Origin: Mucilaginibacter empetricola
Lineage (GTDB): Bacteria; Bacteroidota; Bacteroidia; Sphingobacteriales; Sphingobacteriaceae
Assembly (NCBI RefSeq): GCF_024808665.1
Contig: NZ_JANUBZ010000028.1
Coordinates: 1 to 15,766, forward strand
Length of the DNA: 15,766 nt
Direction of reading: 5' to 3'
Part shown: positions 1-7,824 of the stretch, piece after piece
Position numbering within the stretch: position 1 is the first letter of the stretch
How the letters are laid out: the number at the start of each line of letters is the position of its first letter
The notes under the pieces: model-generated
Databases searched by the model: none
What the model was told of the DNA's origin: nothing
What the model saw: the letters and a program-made list of their open reading frames with translations, nothing else
Made by a program: the position numbers and the translations under genes

Positions 1-37
1 TTGTAGAAGATTTCTCTCTATCGTTCGAAATGACAAG
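1..37. repeat. Right half of dispersed palindromic repeat (family 1), cut by window edge
   Basis: Bases 1-37 match 9668-9704 with only two differences (positions 4 and 6). That second site is the right arm of a complete palindromic repeat at 9579-9701, so the left arm here should lie before the window. The outer arm contains TCGTTCGAAATGAC. It is noncoding. Confidence 0.8.
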
Positions 38-70
38 ATAGGATAGCGTATTTGCAAAAGGAATAAAAAT

Positions 71-108
71 AAAACCCCCGTTGTTTATTCAAACAACGGG
101 GGTTTTTT
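71..108 (-). terminator. Strong, nearly symmetric hairpin terminator downstream of the GH92 gene
   Basis: A 16-base stem (71-86 with 91-106) closes a four-base ATTC loop. On the minus strand the stem is followed by TTTTATTTTTATT, a good U tract, and on the plus strand by a T run at 103-108, so it could act in both directions. It begins 18 bases after the GH92 stop codon. Confidence 0.85.
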
Positions 109-125
109 AATGGGAAATTTAACTT

Positions 126-2423
126 TTAAATATGTTTCGGCCCCATTACATAGGTTAGCTCGCCGCCGTTTATAATATCGGCATGGTGTAAAAAGTAGCC
201 GGTAAGCGGTTTACCGTTCAGCAATATTTTTTGCACATAAACATTTTTATCGCTTTGGTTTTTTACGTTGATGGTAAAGGTTTTGCCATTTTCCATATTA
301 ATAACCGCATGATAAACCGACGGGCTACCAATAGCATACTGATCTGATGCAGGTGCTACCGGGTAAAAACCCAGCGCGCTGAAGATATACCAAGCGCTCA
401 TCTGGCCGGTATCATCGTTACCGCCTAAACCGTCAGGTGTGTTTTTGTACATTTTTTTCAATATCATTCGGATCTTGTCCTGCGTTTTCCAGGGCTTATC
501 TGTCCAGTCGTACAAATAAGCATCATGGTGCGATGGTTCGTTGCCATGTACATAATTACCGATGATACCATCTTTGGTGATGTCTTCTGTTTCGGCAAAA
601 TATTTATCAGGCAGATCGTAGCTAAACAAACTATCAATATAAGTTACAAAACGTTTGTTGCCGCCCATAGCTTTGATCAATCCGGCAGGATCATGTGGCA
701 CATACAGGGTATAGTTCCAGGCGTTGCCCTCAATAAAGCCCATGCCAATAGTGGTAAATGGATCAAATTTGGTTTTGCGCCAGGTGCCGTCGGCTTCTTT
801 AGGGTGCATAAACCCGCTTTGCGGATCGAAAACGTTTTTCCAGTTTTGTGAGCGTTTTATAAAGGTATCGTACACATCCATCCGGTTCAGCTTCTTGGCC
901 ATCTGGGCAATAGCCCAATCGTCATAAGCATACTCCAGGGTAGATGAAACCGAGTTGTCATCTTTTTCATCAGGAATGTAACCACGGTCAATATAATCGC
1001 CAATGCTTTCATAAGTACGGTGATTGGCGGTGGTAACTGCAGCATCCAAAGTTTTATTGGCATCAAACGATGACGTGTTGCCTTTCACCACAGCATCAGC
1101 CAAAACAGCCACGCTATGATAACCGCTCATACACCAGTTTTCATTAGCCGAGTTACTCCATACCGGTAGCATGTGTTCGGGGCTCTGGTTAAAATGAGCA
1201 AGCATGCTCTGTATCATATCGGCATTTCTTTTTTGCTCTATAATATTAAAGAGCGGGTGCAATGCGCGGTGGGTATCCCACAAACTGAAGGTAGTATAGT
1301 TGGTAAAACCATCGGCCTGATGAATATTCTGATCCAAGCCTTTGTACTTACCATCCACATCCATGTAAACGGTTGGGTTAATCATGGCATGGTACATAGA
1401 GGTGTAAAAATTCTCCTTGTCATCCTTGCTGCCATCAATCACAATTTTGTGCAGTTCGGTTTCCCATTGTGCCTGGCCATCGTTCTTTACTTTTTCAAAG
1501 TCCCATCCCGGTGCTTCGGTTTGCAGGTTCAGCAAGGCGCCATCCATACTCACCGGCGATATAGCCATTTTTATTTTGATCTTTTCGTTTTCCTGCGTTT
1601 TAAAGTCAAACCAAACTTTAAGCTGGCGGGCAGCAATCTCAGGGAAATTAGGCACATGATTAAACTTGCCCCAAAAGCCGCCGTATACTTCGCGCTTGCT
1701 AAAGTTTTTATAGCCCATTTGTATAAATGGCTTGCTAAAGGTCATGGCGAAATATAATGCCCGGGTTCGTGCCCAGCCATTGGTTAAGCGGTAGCCCACA
1801 ATGGTGCTATCATTCACCCTGCGTAAATAGGTCCACACGTTTTTATCGGGATAATTATAAATGCCGGCCATCAAATCCAGAATGATATGCGCACTATCCG
1901 ATTTTGGGAAGGTATATTGATGAAAGCCCACACGGGTAGTGGTGGTCATTTCGGCAATAATACCCGATGCATCCAGCTTTACTTTATAATAATTGGCTTC
2001 GCTTACTTCGTTAGCGTGTGAAAAAGCCGAGCGGTAGCCACTGCCTGGTTTATCGGCAGTACCGGGGTTTAGTTGTAATTTACCAACGGTTGGCATTACC
2101 AAAAAGTCACCTAAATCAGAGTGGCCGGTGCCGCTAAAATGCGTATGACTAAAACCAACAATGGTTTTATCGTCGTACTGGTAACCCGCGCAATATTTAT
2201 AAACATCCGGGTTATAGTGTCCGTTCAATTCATAGCTGGGTGTATCCGTTTCGGGGCTCAGCTGTACCATACCGAAAGGAACGGTAGCACCCGGAAATAC
2301 GTGGCCCATGCGCTGCGTACCAATAATGGGCCGCACGTAGGGAACTAGTTTTTCTGTAGTTTTATTTTGCGCTGCCGCGATGAGTGTGGAGCAGCTAAAA
2401 AAAGCAATGAGAATTTTCTTCAT
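126..2423 (-). CDS. Exported GH92 family alpha-mannosidase
   Basis: Glycoside hydrolase of family GH92, calcium-dependent inverting exo-alpha-mannosidases that trim mannose from N-glycans or yeast mannan. The 765-residue length is normal for the family. An N-terminal signal peptide (MKKILIAFFSCSTLIAAAQ) points to export; the cysteine at residue 11 lies inside the hydrophobic stretch rather than in a convincing lipobox, so periplasmic or outer-surface location is open. GH92 hallmarks are visible: an early GATVPFGMVQLSPETDT segment, GFSHTHFSGTG, GNEPSHHDAYLYDW with Glu629 (the expected general acid), and GGNDDTGQMSAWYIF with Asp670/Asp671 in the catalytic-base area. It stands alone: no susC/susD or other mannosidase genes adjoin it. 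Linkage specificity (alpha-1,2, -1,3, -1,4) cannot be read from the sequence. Confidence 0.93.
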   Translation of the reverse strand: MKKILIAFFSCSTLIAAAQNKTTEKLVPYVRPIIGTQRMGHVFPGATVPFGMVQLSPETDTPSYELNGHYNPDVYKYCAGYQYDDKTIVGFSHTHFSGTGHSDLGDFLVMPTVGKLQLNPGTADKPGSGYRSAFSHANEVSEANYYKVKLDASGIIAEMTTTTRVGFHQYTFPKSDSAHIILDLMAGIYNYPDKNVWTYLRRVNDSTIVGYRLTNGWARTRALYFAMTFSKPFIQMGYKNFSKREVYGGFWGKFNHVPNFPEIAARQLKVWFDFKTQENEKIKIKMAISPVSMDGALLNLQTEAPGWDFEKVKNDGQAQWETELHKIVIDGSKDDKENFYTSMYHAMINPTVYMDVDGKYKGLDQNIHQADGFTNYTTFSLWDTHRALHPLFNIIEQKRNADMIQSMLAHFNQSPEHMLPVWSNSANENWCMSGYHSVAVLADAVVKGNTSSFDANKTLDAAVTTANHRTYESIGDYIDRGYIPDEKDDNSVSSTLEYAYDDWAIAQMAKKLNRMDVYDTFIKRSQNWKNVFDPQSGFMHPKEADGTWRKTKFDPFTTIGMGFIEGNAWNYTLYVPHDPAGLIKAMGGNKRFVTYIDSLFSYDLPDKYFAETEDITKDGIIGNYVHGNEPSHHDAYLYDWTDKPWKTQDKIRMILKKMYKNTPDGLGGNDDTGQMSAWYIFSALGFYPVAPASDQYAIGSPSVYHAVINMENGKTFTINVKNQSDKNVYVQKILLNGKPLTGYFLHHADIINGGELTYVMGPKHI

Positions 2424-2544
2424 TTTGATTGCAATGGATAAATGCCAAATATAAGCGGATTGTTGTATTTATGCTGATGACGAGTGCTTTTGTTGACGAG
2501 CTGTAACGGGGTTTTGACAATGCGGGGATTAACCTCAAAATAAA

Positions 2545-2696
2545 GACTCCATCGGAGTCAAATATTGGTAGACCAAAAAAATCAATAATCATTTCGTGCC
2601 ATCGGTACGAAACCTATGCAGGGGTATGTGGCGTACCTACGGCACGCAAAAATTCGTTATAAAAATGTTCTACCAATATTTTGCGCCTACGGCGCA
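2545..2696. repeat. Composite palindromic repeat (family 2) in the GH92-ruvX gap
   Basis: This 152-base element occupies most of the 309-base gap. A perfect 13-base inverted repeat (AAATATTGGTAGA at 2560-2572, its complement at 2669-2681) frames the centre. Four mini-hairpins share the pattern CC-(A/T)(A/T)C-GG: GACTCC/GGAGTC (2545-2559), TTCGTGCC/GGTACGAA (2593-2611), GCGTACC/GGCACGC (2631-2647) and TGCGCC/GGCGCA (2682-2696). The stems differ while the three-base centre stays similar. No ORF is credible. It resembles dispersed intergenic repeats of Bacteroidota; copy number cannot be seen here. Confidence 0.75.
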
Positions 2697-2732
2697 TTTT
2701 TTCATTCGCCATAGAGCGATTAAAGGATCACC

Positions 2733-3143
2733 CTAAAATTTTCCCCACATCCACGATTGCAGTAGAATCACCGCCGAAATAGTATCTACCAGCTCTTTAT
2801 TCTGACGATGCTTTTTGTTCATGCCGCTTTGCGCTATAGTGGCCGATGCCATTTTGGAGGTAAAGCGCTCATCCAGCATTTCAATTGGGATATCCGGAAA
2901 GGTTTTGTTGAGCAGATTTACAAAGCCTCGTACATGTATGGCCGATTGCGATGGCGTGTTGTCCATTTGCTTAGGTTCGCCAACAATAAAACGCTCCACC
3001 TGCTCGGTTTGCAGGTATTTTTTCAGGTAGTCGATAATTTGATTGGGGTGTATGGTATCCAAACCGGTAGCGATGATCCGCAAGGGATCAGTTACCGCAA
3101 TGCCGATGCGTTTGGTGCCATAATCAAAAGCCATTATCCTCAT
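2733..3143 (-). CDS. ruvX: RuvX/YqgF-family pre-16S rRNA nuclease (putative Holliday junction resolvase)
   Basis: A 136-residue protein of the YqgF/RuvX family, an RNase H-fold nuclease linked to 5' maturation of 16S rRNA and, by fold similarity, to Holliday junction resolution. Family signatures: MAFDYGTKRIGIAVTD with the first catalytic Asp at residue 7, VGEPKQMD at about 59-66, DERFTSKMA in the second half, and DTISAVILLQSWM near the C terminus with the last acidic residue. Full length for the family. Start ATG at 3143; an in-frame ATG three codons later is also possible. It is divergent from holB across a 242-base gap, so it is probably transcribed from its own promoter. Confidence 0.92.
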   Translation of the reverse strand: MRIMAFDYGTKRIGIAVTDPLRIIATGLDTIHPNQIIDYLKKYLQTEQVERFIVGEPKQMDNTPSQSAIHVRGFVNLLNKTFPDIPIEMLDERFTSKMASATIAQSGMNKKHRQNKELVDTISAVILLQSWMWGKF

Positions 3144-3385
3144 TTTGTTAGTCCTGGGATTTAAAATGTTAAAGATGGCGTAAACTTTTCACATTCCCAA
3201 TGTAACCTTTATTACACATTCTTCGTTTAAGCGAAAAAAATAAGCCAGTCAAAAATAAATCCGATGATCTGATCATGCTGCGATTTTTTTCTTTTTTGTG
3301 AAATTTTTTTCTTCGAAAGGAATGCTCGTATCAAAATCTTTGTGCGGTGCTCTAAAATCTCATATCTAATAAGTATTTTGCACCA

Positions 3386-4522
3386 ATGCAGTTTAAGCAA
3401 ATAGTTGGACAGGATGCGATAAAGCAAAGGCTGATTAACTCGGTGATAGAGAACCGTGTTAGTCATGCGCAATTGTTTTTGGGACCCGGTGGTTCCGGCA
3501 GTTTGCCGCTGGCTGTTGCCTATGCACAATACTTATCCTGCGAGGCTAAGCAGGCAGATGATTCCTGCGGCGAATGTTCATCGTGCCGCAAGTATCAAAA
3601 ACTGATGCATCCCGATCTGCATTTTTCTTATCCCTTTTTTGCCAAGCATAAAGACGATACCGCCATTACCTTTATTGAACAATGGCGAGAAGCGTTTATC
3701 ACCAACCCCTATCTGAGCCTCGATACCTGGCGCGATTACCTGGATGCCGAAAACAAACAGGCCAATATCAATATTGCTGAATGTCATCAGATCATTAAGA
3801 AATTAAGCTTTAAACCGTTTGAATCGGCCTACAAAATATTAATCCTCTGGCTGCCCGAATACCTGGACAAGGAGGGTAATGCCCTGCTCAAAATTATTGA
3901 GGAACCGCAGCCAAATACGCTTTTCATTCTGGTGGCGCAAAATCAGGATCAAATTTTAAATACCATTTTATCGCGTACGCAGCTGATCAAAATTCCGGCC
4001 TTAACGTATAACGATATAAAGGATCATTTAATAGAAAAACATAACCAAACAGAAGACGCAGCAGCTGAGATTGCCTACCTGAGCAACGGTAACTTAACCG
4101 AGGCATTGGCTATGCTACAGCAGGATACCAAGGGTTACCATACCAGCTTTGTGCAATGGCTAAGGCTATGTTTCGGTAATAAAGGTATTGAGGTAATGGG
4201 CTTTGTAGATCAGCTTTCAAAGATGGGCCGCGAAAACCAAAAGAATTTTTTACGATACGGCGTTAGCTTTCTGCGCGAGTGTTGTTTGCTCCTTTCTGGA
4301 GCCGGCAGCCTGGTACATTTACCGGCACAGGAGCTGGAAACGGCACAAAAAATGACCAACGTAATGAACGTTGATCAGTCGCAGGCCATTATAAATGAGC
4401 TCGAAAAAGCACATTATCATGTGGAGCGAAATGCCAACCCTAAAATTTTATTTTTAGATGTATCTTTACAGATTATAAAAGTATTAAACTATAAAACGAT
4501 CCGCCAAAATGCGGACACCTAA
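3386..4522 (+). CDS. holB: DNA polymerase III delta' subunit (clamp-loader)
   Basis: Clamp-loader delta' subunit, an AAA+ protein that helps load the sliding clamp on DNA. The N terminus (FKQIVGQDAIKQRL, SHAQLFLGPGGSGS at about 27-39) shows the family's degenerate P-loop, with no lysine at the expected Walker A position, as expected for a subunit that does not hydrolyse ATP. Four cysteines at 52, 61, 64 and 67 form the zinc module. The segment GNALLKIIEEP (about 164-174) and the SRT motif at 196-198 follow; the SRT arginine corresponds to the clamp-loader arginine finger. Length 378. It opens a tight run with the RicT-like gene 15 bases downstream and gldH beyond. The stretch 3144-3385 before it is AT-rich with long T runs and no clear promoter. 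Confidence 0.92.
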   Translation: MQFKQIVGQDAIKQRLINSVIENRVSHAQLFLGPGGSGSLPLAVAYAQYLSCEAKQADDSCGECSSCRKYQKLMHPDLHFSYPFFAKHKDDTAITFIEQWREAFITNPYLSLDTWRDYLDAENKQANINIAECHQIIKKLSFKPFESAYKILILWLPEYLDKEGNALLKIIEEPQPNTLFILVAQNQDQILNTILSRTQLIKIPALTYNDIKDHLIEKHNQTEDAAAEIAYLSNGNLTEALAMLQQDTKGYHTSFVQWLRLCFGNKGIEVMGFVDQLSKMGRENQKNFLRYGVSFLRECCLLLSGAGSLVHLPAQELETAQKMTNVMNVDQSQAIINELEKAHYHVERNANPKILFLDVSLQIIKVLNYKTIRQNADT

Positions 4523-4537
4523 TATATCAAATTAATT

Positions 4538-5896
4538 ATGGGATGTGGAAGTTGCTCAACGGGGGGCGGATGCTCACCTGCGGGCTGCAAAAGTAATGGC
4601 TCATGCCTTACCAATGGTTGCAGCAAACTGGATGTTTACGATTGGCTTTCCCACATGGATATGCCAACTAATTATAAGCCTTTTAATATTGTTGAAGTAA
4701 AGTTTAAAGGATCACGCAAAGAATTTTACCTTAATAATGATAACATTTACCTTGAGGCGGGTGAACTGGTAGTAGTTGAAGCTGCTACCGGCGGTTATGA
4801 TGTGGGTCATGTTTCTATAACCGGCGAACTGGTGCGCATGCAAATGACCAAGCGCCGCGTTAAGGAAGAAGAAGTAGCTAAAAAAATATACCGCAAAGCT
4901 ACGGTAGCTGATGTGGAGAAATGGAAAGCTGCAAAAGATCTGGAGTGGGAAACCATGCACAAATCGCGCACTTTAGCCTTGCAACTAAACCTGAGTATGA
5001 AGCTGAGCGATGTGGATTACCAGGGCGATAAAACCAAAGCCACTTTTTATTATACTGCCGAAGGCCGCGTTGATTTCAGGGAACTGATTAAAAAAATGGC
5101 CGAGCAGTTTCGCATTCGTATTGAAATGCGACAGATAGGTATGCGCCAGGAAGCAAGTCGCCTTGGGGGTATCGGTTCTTGCGGTCGCGAGCTTTGCTGC
5201 TCCACCTGGCTTACCGATTTTAAAACGGTTTCAACCTCAGCGGCACGGTATCAAAACTTATCCTTAAATACTTTAAAACTGGCCGGCCAGTGCGGGAAGC
5301 TTAAATGCTGCCTAAATTATGAGCTGGATACTTACATGGATGCGTTGAAGTATATCCCTGATAATGTAAATGTTTTAAAAACCGAAAAAGGTGATGCCCG
5401 TCTGCAAAAAACAGACATCTTCAAAAAAATGATGTGGTTCAGCTACCCGCGGGAAGAGTCGTGGGTGCCGCTAACGCTTGATCGGGTTAAAGAAATACAA
5501 AAGATGAACAAAGACGGCATTATTCCGCCTGATTTGGGTGAGGTGGTAGAAATTGAAACCAAACCGGTTAAAATTTTAGATTACGAAAACGTTGTTGGGC
5601 AGGATAGTTTGACCCGTTTAGATGAGCGTCGCAATAGCCAAAACAAAAAAAAGAACAAAAACCGTAATAAAAGCCGCGTAAACGGGCAGCAGGAAAATGC
5701 ACCGCAACGGGTTCAGGCAACAGCGCCGGTTCAAAATCAAAATCCGCAACAACCAAAACCGGTAGCAGCAGAGGGGCCTGAAGGTGAGGTAAAAAGCAAT
5801 CCGAACAAACACAAAAAATTCCGCCATAACAGAAACAAAAACCGCCCCGATAACCGTGGCGATAAAAACACAGGAGGCTCTCCAGATAACCAATAA
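4538..5896 (+). CDS. ricT: PSP1-domain, RicT/YaaT-like cysteine-rich protein
   Basis: A 452-residue PSP1-domain protein related to RicT (YaaT), which in Bacillus joins RicA and RicF in an iron-sulfur complex that affects RNase Y and mRNA processing. The role in Bacteroidota is not established. N terminus: six cysteines within 28 residues (3, 6, 12, 17, 23, 28), an extra cluster not in the Bacillus protein as I recall it. Core: PSP1 region with SCGRELCCSTWL (Cys215, 220, 221) and QCGKLKCCLNYE (Cys252, 257, 258), the conserved metal-binding cysteines. The tail from about 365 is rich in Lys, Asn, Gln and Pro and looks disordered and RNA-friendly. It overlaps gldH by one base (TAATG), so the two are probably translationally coupled. 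Confidence 0.88.
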   Translation: MGCGSCSTGGGCSPAGCKSNGSCLTNGCSKLDVYDWLSHMDMPTNYKPFNIVEVKFKGSRKEFYLNNDNIYLEAGELVVVEAATGGYDVGHVSITGELVRMQMTKRRVKEEEVAKKIYRKATVADVEKWKAAKDLEWETMHKSRTLALQLNLSMKLSDVDYQGDKTKATFYYTAEGRVDFRELIKKMAEQFRIRIEMRQIGMRQEASRLGGIGSCGRELCCSTWLTDFKTVSTSAARYQNLSLNTLKLAGQCGKLKCCLNYELDTYMDALKYIPDNVNVLKTEKGDARLQKTDIFKKMMWFSYPREESWVPLTLDRVKEIQKMNKDGIIPPDLGEVVEIETKPVKILDYENVVGQDSLTRLDERRNSQNKKKNKNRNKSRVNGQQENAPQRVQATAPVQNQNPQQPKPVAAEGPEGEVKSNPNKHKKFRHNRNKNRPDNRGDKNTGGSPDNQ

Positions 5897-6378
5897 TGAA
5901 ACGGGTATTTAAACTATTTTTCTTTCCGGCATTTGCAGCGCTGCTGCTATCACAAACCAGTTGTACTGATAGAAACGCCATTATTGACCAGCACAACCAG
6001 GTTGCCGACCATAATTGGGCCTACAGCAACAAGTTTAATTTTAAGGTGCAGATTGACGACGAAAAAATCCCTTATAATTTGTACATGAACCTGCGGGTAA
6101 CAGCCGATTATAAGTACTCCAACATGTTTGTGTTGATTACCCGTACCAATCCTGACAAGAAAACAAAAATACGCCGATACGAAATAAAGCTGGCCAATAA
6201 AGCCGGCGAGTGGTTGGGAACAGGCTCGGGCAATTTGTATAATTACCAGCTGCCTTTTCAAACCAATTATAAATTTCCTACAAAAGGAACCTACACCTTT
6301 ACCATTGAGCAAAACATGCGCGATAACCCGCTGCACGAAGTTAATGACGTTGGTTTAAGAGTTGAAAAGGCCCAGTAA
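5896..6378 (+). CDS. gldH: Gliding motility lipoprotein GldH
   Basis: A 160-residue lipoprotein: basic start, hydrophobic stretch and a Ser-Gln-Thr-Ser-Cys cleavage site with Cys23 as lipid anchor. The NQVADHNWAYSNKFNF and YNLYMNLRVTADYKYSNM segments and the closing HEVNDVGLRVEK are characteristic of GldH. In Flavobacterium johnsoniae GldH is required for gliding, but homologues are widespread in non-gliding Bacteroidota, so presence here does not show motility. Its start overlaps the stop of the RicT-like gene and a terminator follows directly, so it is the last gene of the holB-ricT-gldH run. Confidence 0.9.
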   Translation: MKRVFKLFFFPAFAALLLSQTSCTDRNAIIDQHNQVADHNWAYSNKFNFKVQIDDEKIPYNLYMNLRVTADYKYSNMFVLITRTNPDKKTKIRRYEIKLANKAGEWLGTGSGNLYNYQLPFQTNYKFPTKGTYTFTIEQNMRDNPLHEVNDVGLRVEKAQ

Positions 6379-6387
6379 AAAACGGTT

Positions 6388-6414
6388 AGAGTTAATTTAA
6401 TGTAACTCTTTTTT
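6388..6414 (+). terminator. Terminator of the holB-ricT-gldH run
   Basis: Seven-base stem AGAGTTA (6388-6394) with TAACTCT (6403-6409), eight-base loop, followed by a T run to 6414. It lies ten bases after the gldH stop and before the TPR gene. Confidence 0.75.
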
Positions 6415-6444
6415 AAACTCAATCGTAATACGCTGTGTTTTAGC

Positions 6445-7533
6445 ATGAAAAAGTTTTTACTACTTGTTTTTTTAATACCCGGCTTAGCCGTATCTCAGCC
6501 TGCCGTAAAAATTACAGACAGTGCCAGGTATGCTGATTCTGTTAAATTTTTCAGCAAGATTATCAACCAGCAAGCCGGCAACAGCACTGCTTACTACCAA
6601 AGAGGTGGCGCCCGGTTTATGATGAAAGACTATACCGGTGCAATTACCGATCTGGATAGTGCCATTATTTTAAACGCCAAATACGAAGAAGCCTACCTGG
6701 AACGTGGCCGCTCAAAATATGCATTGAATAACTACGATGCTGCCATTGAGGATTATTCACAGGTAATTAAACTAAATCCCAATAATGCCTCGGCGTTCAA
6801 CAACCGTGGCCTGGCCAAACAAAAAAAGGATCTGAAAGGATCATTGGCTGATTTAGACCATGCGGTGATGCTCAGCCCTAAAGACCCTGTTTTTTACAAC
6901 AACCGTGGCGATACCAAACGCATTGGGCAGGATTTTAAAGGAGCCTTAGCGGATTATAATATGGCTATTAACCTGAATCCTAATTTCTTAAATGCTTATT
7001 ACGGGCGCGGTATTGTGAAATATGACCAGCAGGATTATGCCGGCGAAGTTTTGGACGATACCAAAGCCATCAGCATTGACTCCAGCTATGCTAATGCTTA
7101 TTATAACCGTGCGCTGGCAAGGGCAAAGTTGAATATTTATGCCGATGCTGTTGATGATTGTACGGAGTATATCAACCTTCGGCCCAACGATCCGGATGGT
7201 TATTATGAACGGGGGAATAATGTTTTTAACCTGGAGGATTATAAAGGTGCCATTGACGATTACTCCATCTGTATAAAAATTGATAAAAAATATACCGCTG
7301 CCTATTTAAACCGGGGACTGGCAAAAAGCAACCTTGGCGATTTTGATGGCGCCGTTAAAGATTATGACACTTCTATAAAAATTGATCCCAAATTTGCTGA
7401 TGCCTACAACAACCGCGGGGTTATTATGATACAATTAAAAGATACCAAAAGAGCCTGCCTTGATTTTAAAAAGGCTCTCGAACTAGGCAGCGACCAGGCC
7501 GCCGACAATATTGCCAAATATTGTAATAACTAA
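6445..7533 (+). CDS. Exported tetratricopeptide-repeat protein
   Basis: A 362-residue protein with a signal peptide (MKKFLLLVFLIPGLAVSQ) followed by nine consecutive 34-residue TPR units from about residue 46 to 351, each with the usual AYYxRG...G...A..D...AI...P pattern, plus a partial unit at about 31-45. The body is essentially nothing but TPRs, so it is a protein-binding scaffold in the periplasm or outer membrane rather than an enzyme. No lipobox cysteine is evident. It is separated from gldH by a terminator and so probably has its own promoter. Partner unknown. Confidence 0.88.
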   Translation: MKKFLLLVFLIPGLAVSQPAVKITDSARYADSVKFFSKIINQQAGNSTAYYQRGGARFMMKDYTGAITDLDSAIILNAKYEEAYLERGRSKYALNNYDAAIEDYSQVIKLNPNNASAFNNRGLAKQKKDLKGSLADLDHAVMLSPKDPVFYNNRGDTKRIGQDFKGALADYNMAINLNPNFLNAYYGRGIVKYDQQDYAGEVLDDTKAISIDSSYANAYYNRALARAKLNIYADAVDDCTEYINLRPNDPDGYYERGNNVFNLEDYKGAIDDYSICIKIDKKYTAAYLNRGLAKSNLGDFDGAVKDYDTSIKIDPKFADAYNNRGVIMIQLKDTKRACLDFKKALELGSDQAADNIAKYCNN

Positions 7534-7539
7534 AAGCTT

Positions 7540-7578
7540 TTTCTATAACGATGGGTTTTAAACCCATCGTTATAGAAA
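7540..7578. repeat. Perfect 19-base palindromic hairpin after the TPR gene
   Basis: TTTCTATAACGATGGGTTT (7540-7558) is followed after one base by its exact complement (7560-7578). No T run follows on the plus strand, so it is not a textbook terminator. Part of it, TTTTAAACCCATCG(T/C)TATA, recurs at 7759-7777 at the far side of the same gap. It may still end TPR transcription or protect the mRNA end. Confidence 0.7.
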
Positions 7579-7590
7579 GATAAAAAAGGT

Positions 7591-7710
7591 GTCATGTTGA
7601 GGCTCTCGAAACATGAGCGCAAAGGCCCAATCGCTCTGCCTTCACACTTTGCATAAACGGGAATGCACTATTGTATACCTAACGCACACCCTTCGAGTGC
7701 CTCAGGTGAC
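7591..7710. repeat. Imperfect palindromic repeat (family 3) between the TPR gene and rmuC
   Basis: Arms at 7591-7610 (GTCATGTTGAGGCTCTCGAA) and 7692-7710 (TTCGAGTGCCTCAGGTGAC) are complementary at 16 positions with one gap. The ~80 bases between them have no credible ORF. The design (outer GTCA, inner TCGAA) resembles family 1 at 9579-9701, so the families may be related. This fills most of the 291-base gap. Confidence 0.6.
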
Positions 7711-7776
7711 CCCATATTAGATATCTATAAATAAACCTAATCATTCGAACACCTTTCGTTTTAAACCCATCGCTAT

Positions 7777-7807
7777 ATTGCATTACCAATTTCATACCTT
7801 AGTTTTG
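7777..7807 (+). promoter_or_regulatory. Bacteroidota-type promoter for rmuC
   Basis: TAGTTTTG at 7800-7807 fits the -7 consensus TAnnTTTG exactly, and ATTG at 7777-7780 is a fair -33 element with 19 bases between. The rmuC ATG is 17 bases beyond the -7 box, giving a very short leader. Confidence 0.6.
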
Positions 7808-7824
7808 CTAATATTTTTATCAAA

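Noticed and set aside
1173..1757. Long plus-strand frame of 194 codons inside the GH92 gene
   Set aside because: Antisense shadow of a clearly recognised GH92 gene; its translation resembles no protein family and lacks domain features.
3227..3529. Minus-strand frame overlapping the start of holB
   Set aside because: It crosses the AT-rich spacer and the conserved holB start, and its product is low-complexity at the end without family resemblance.
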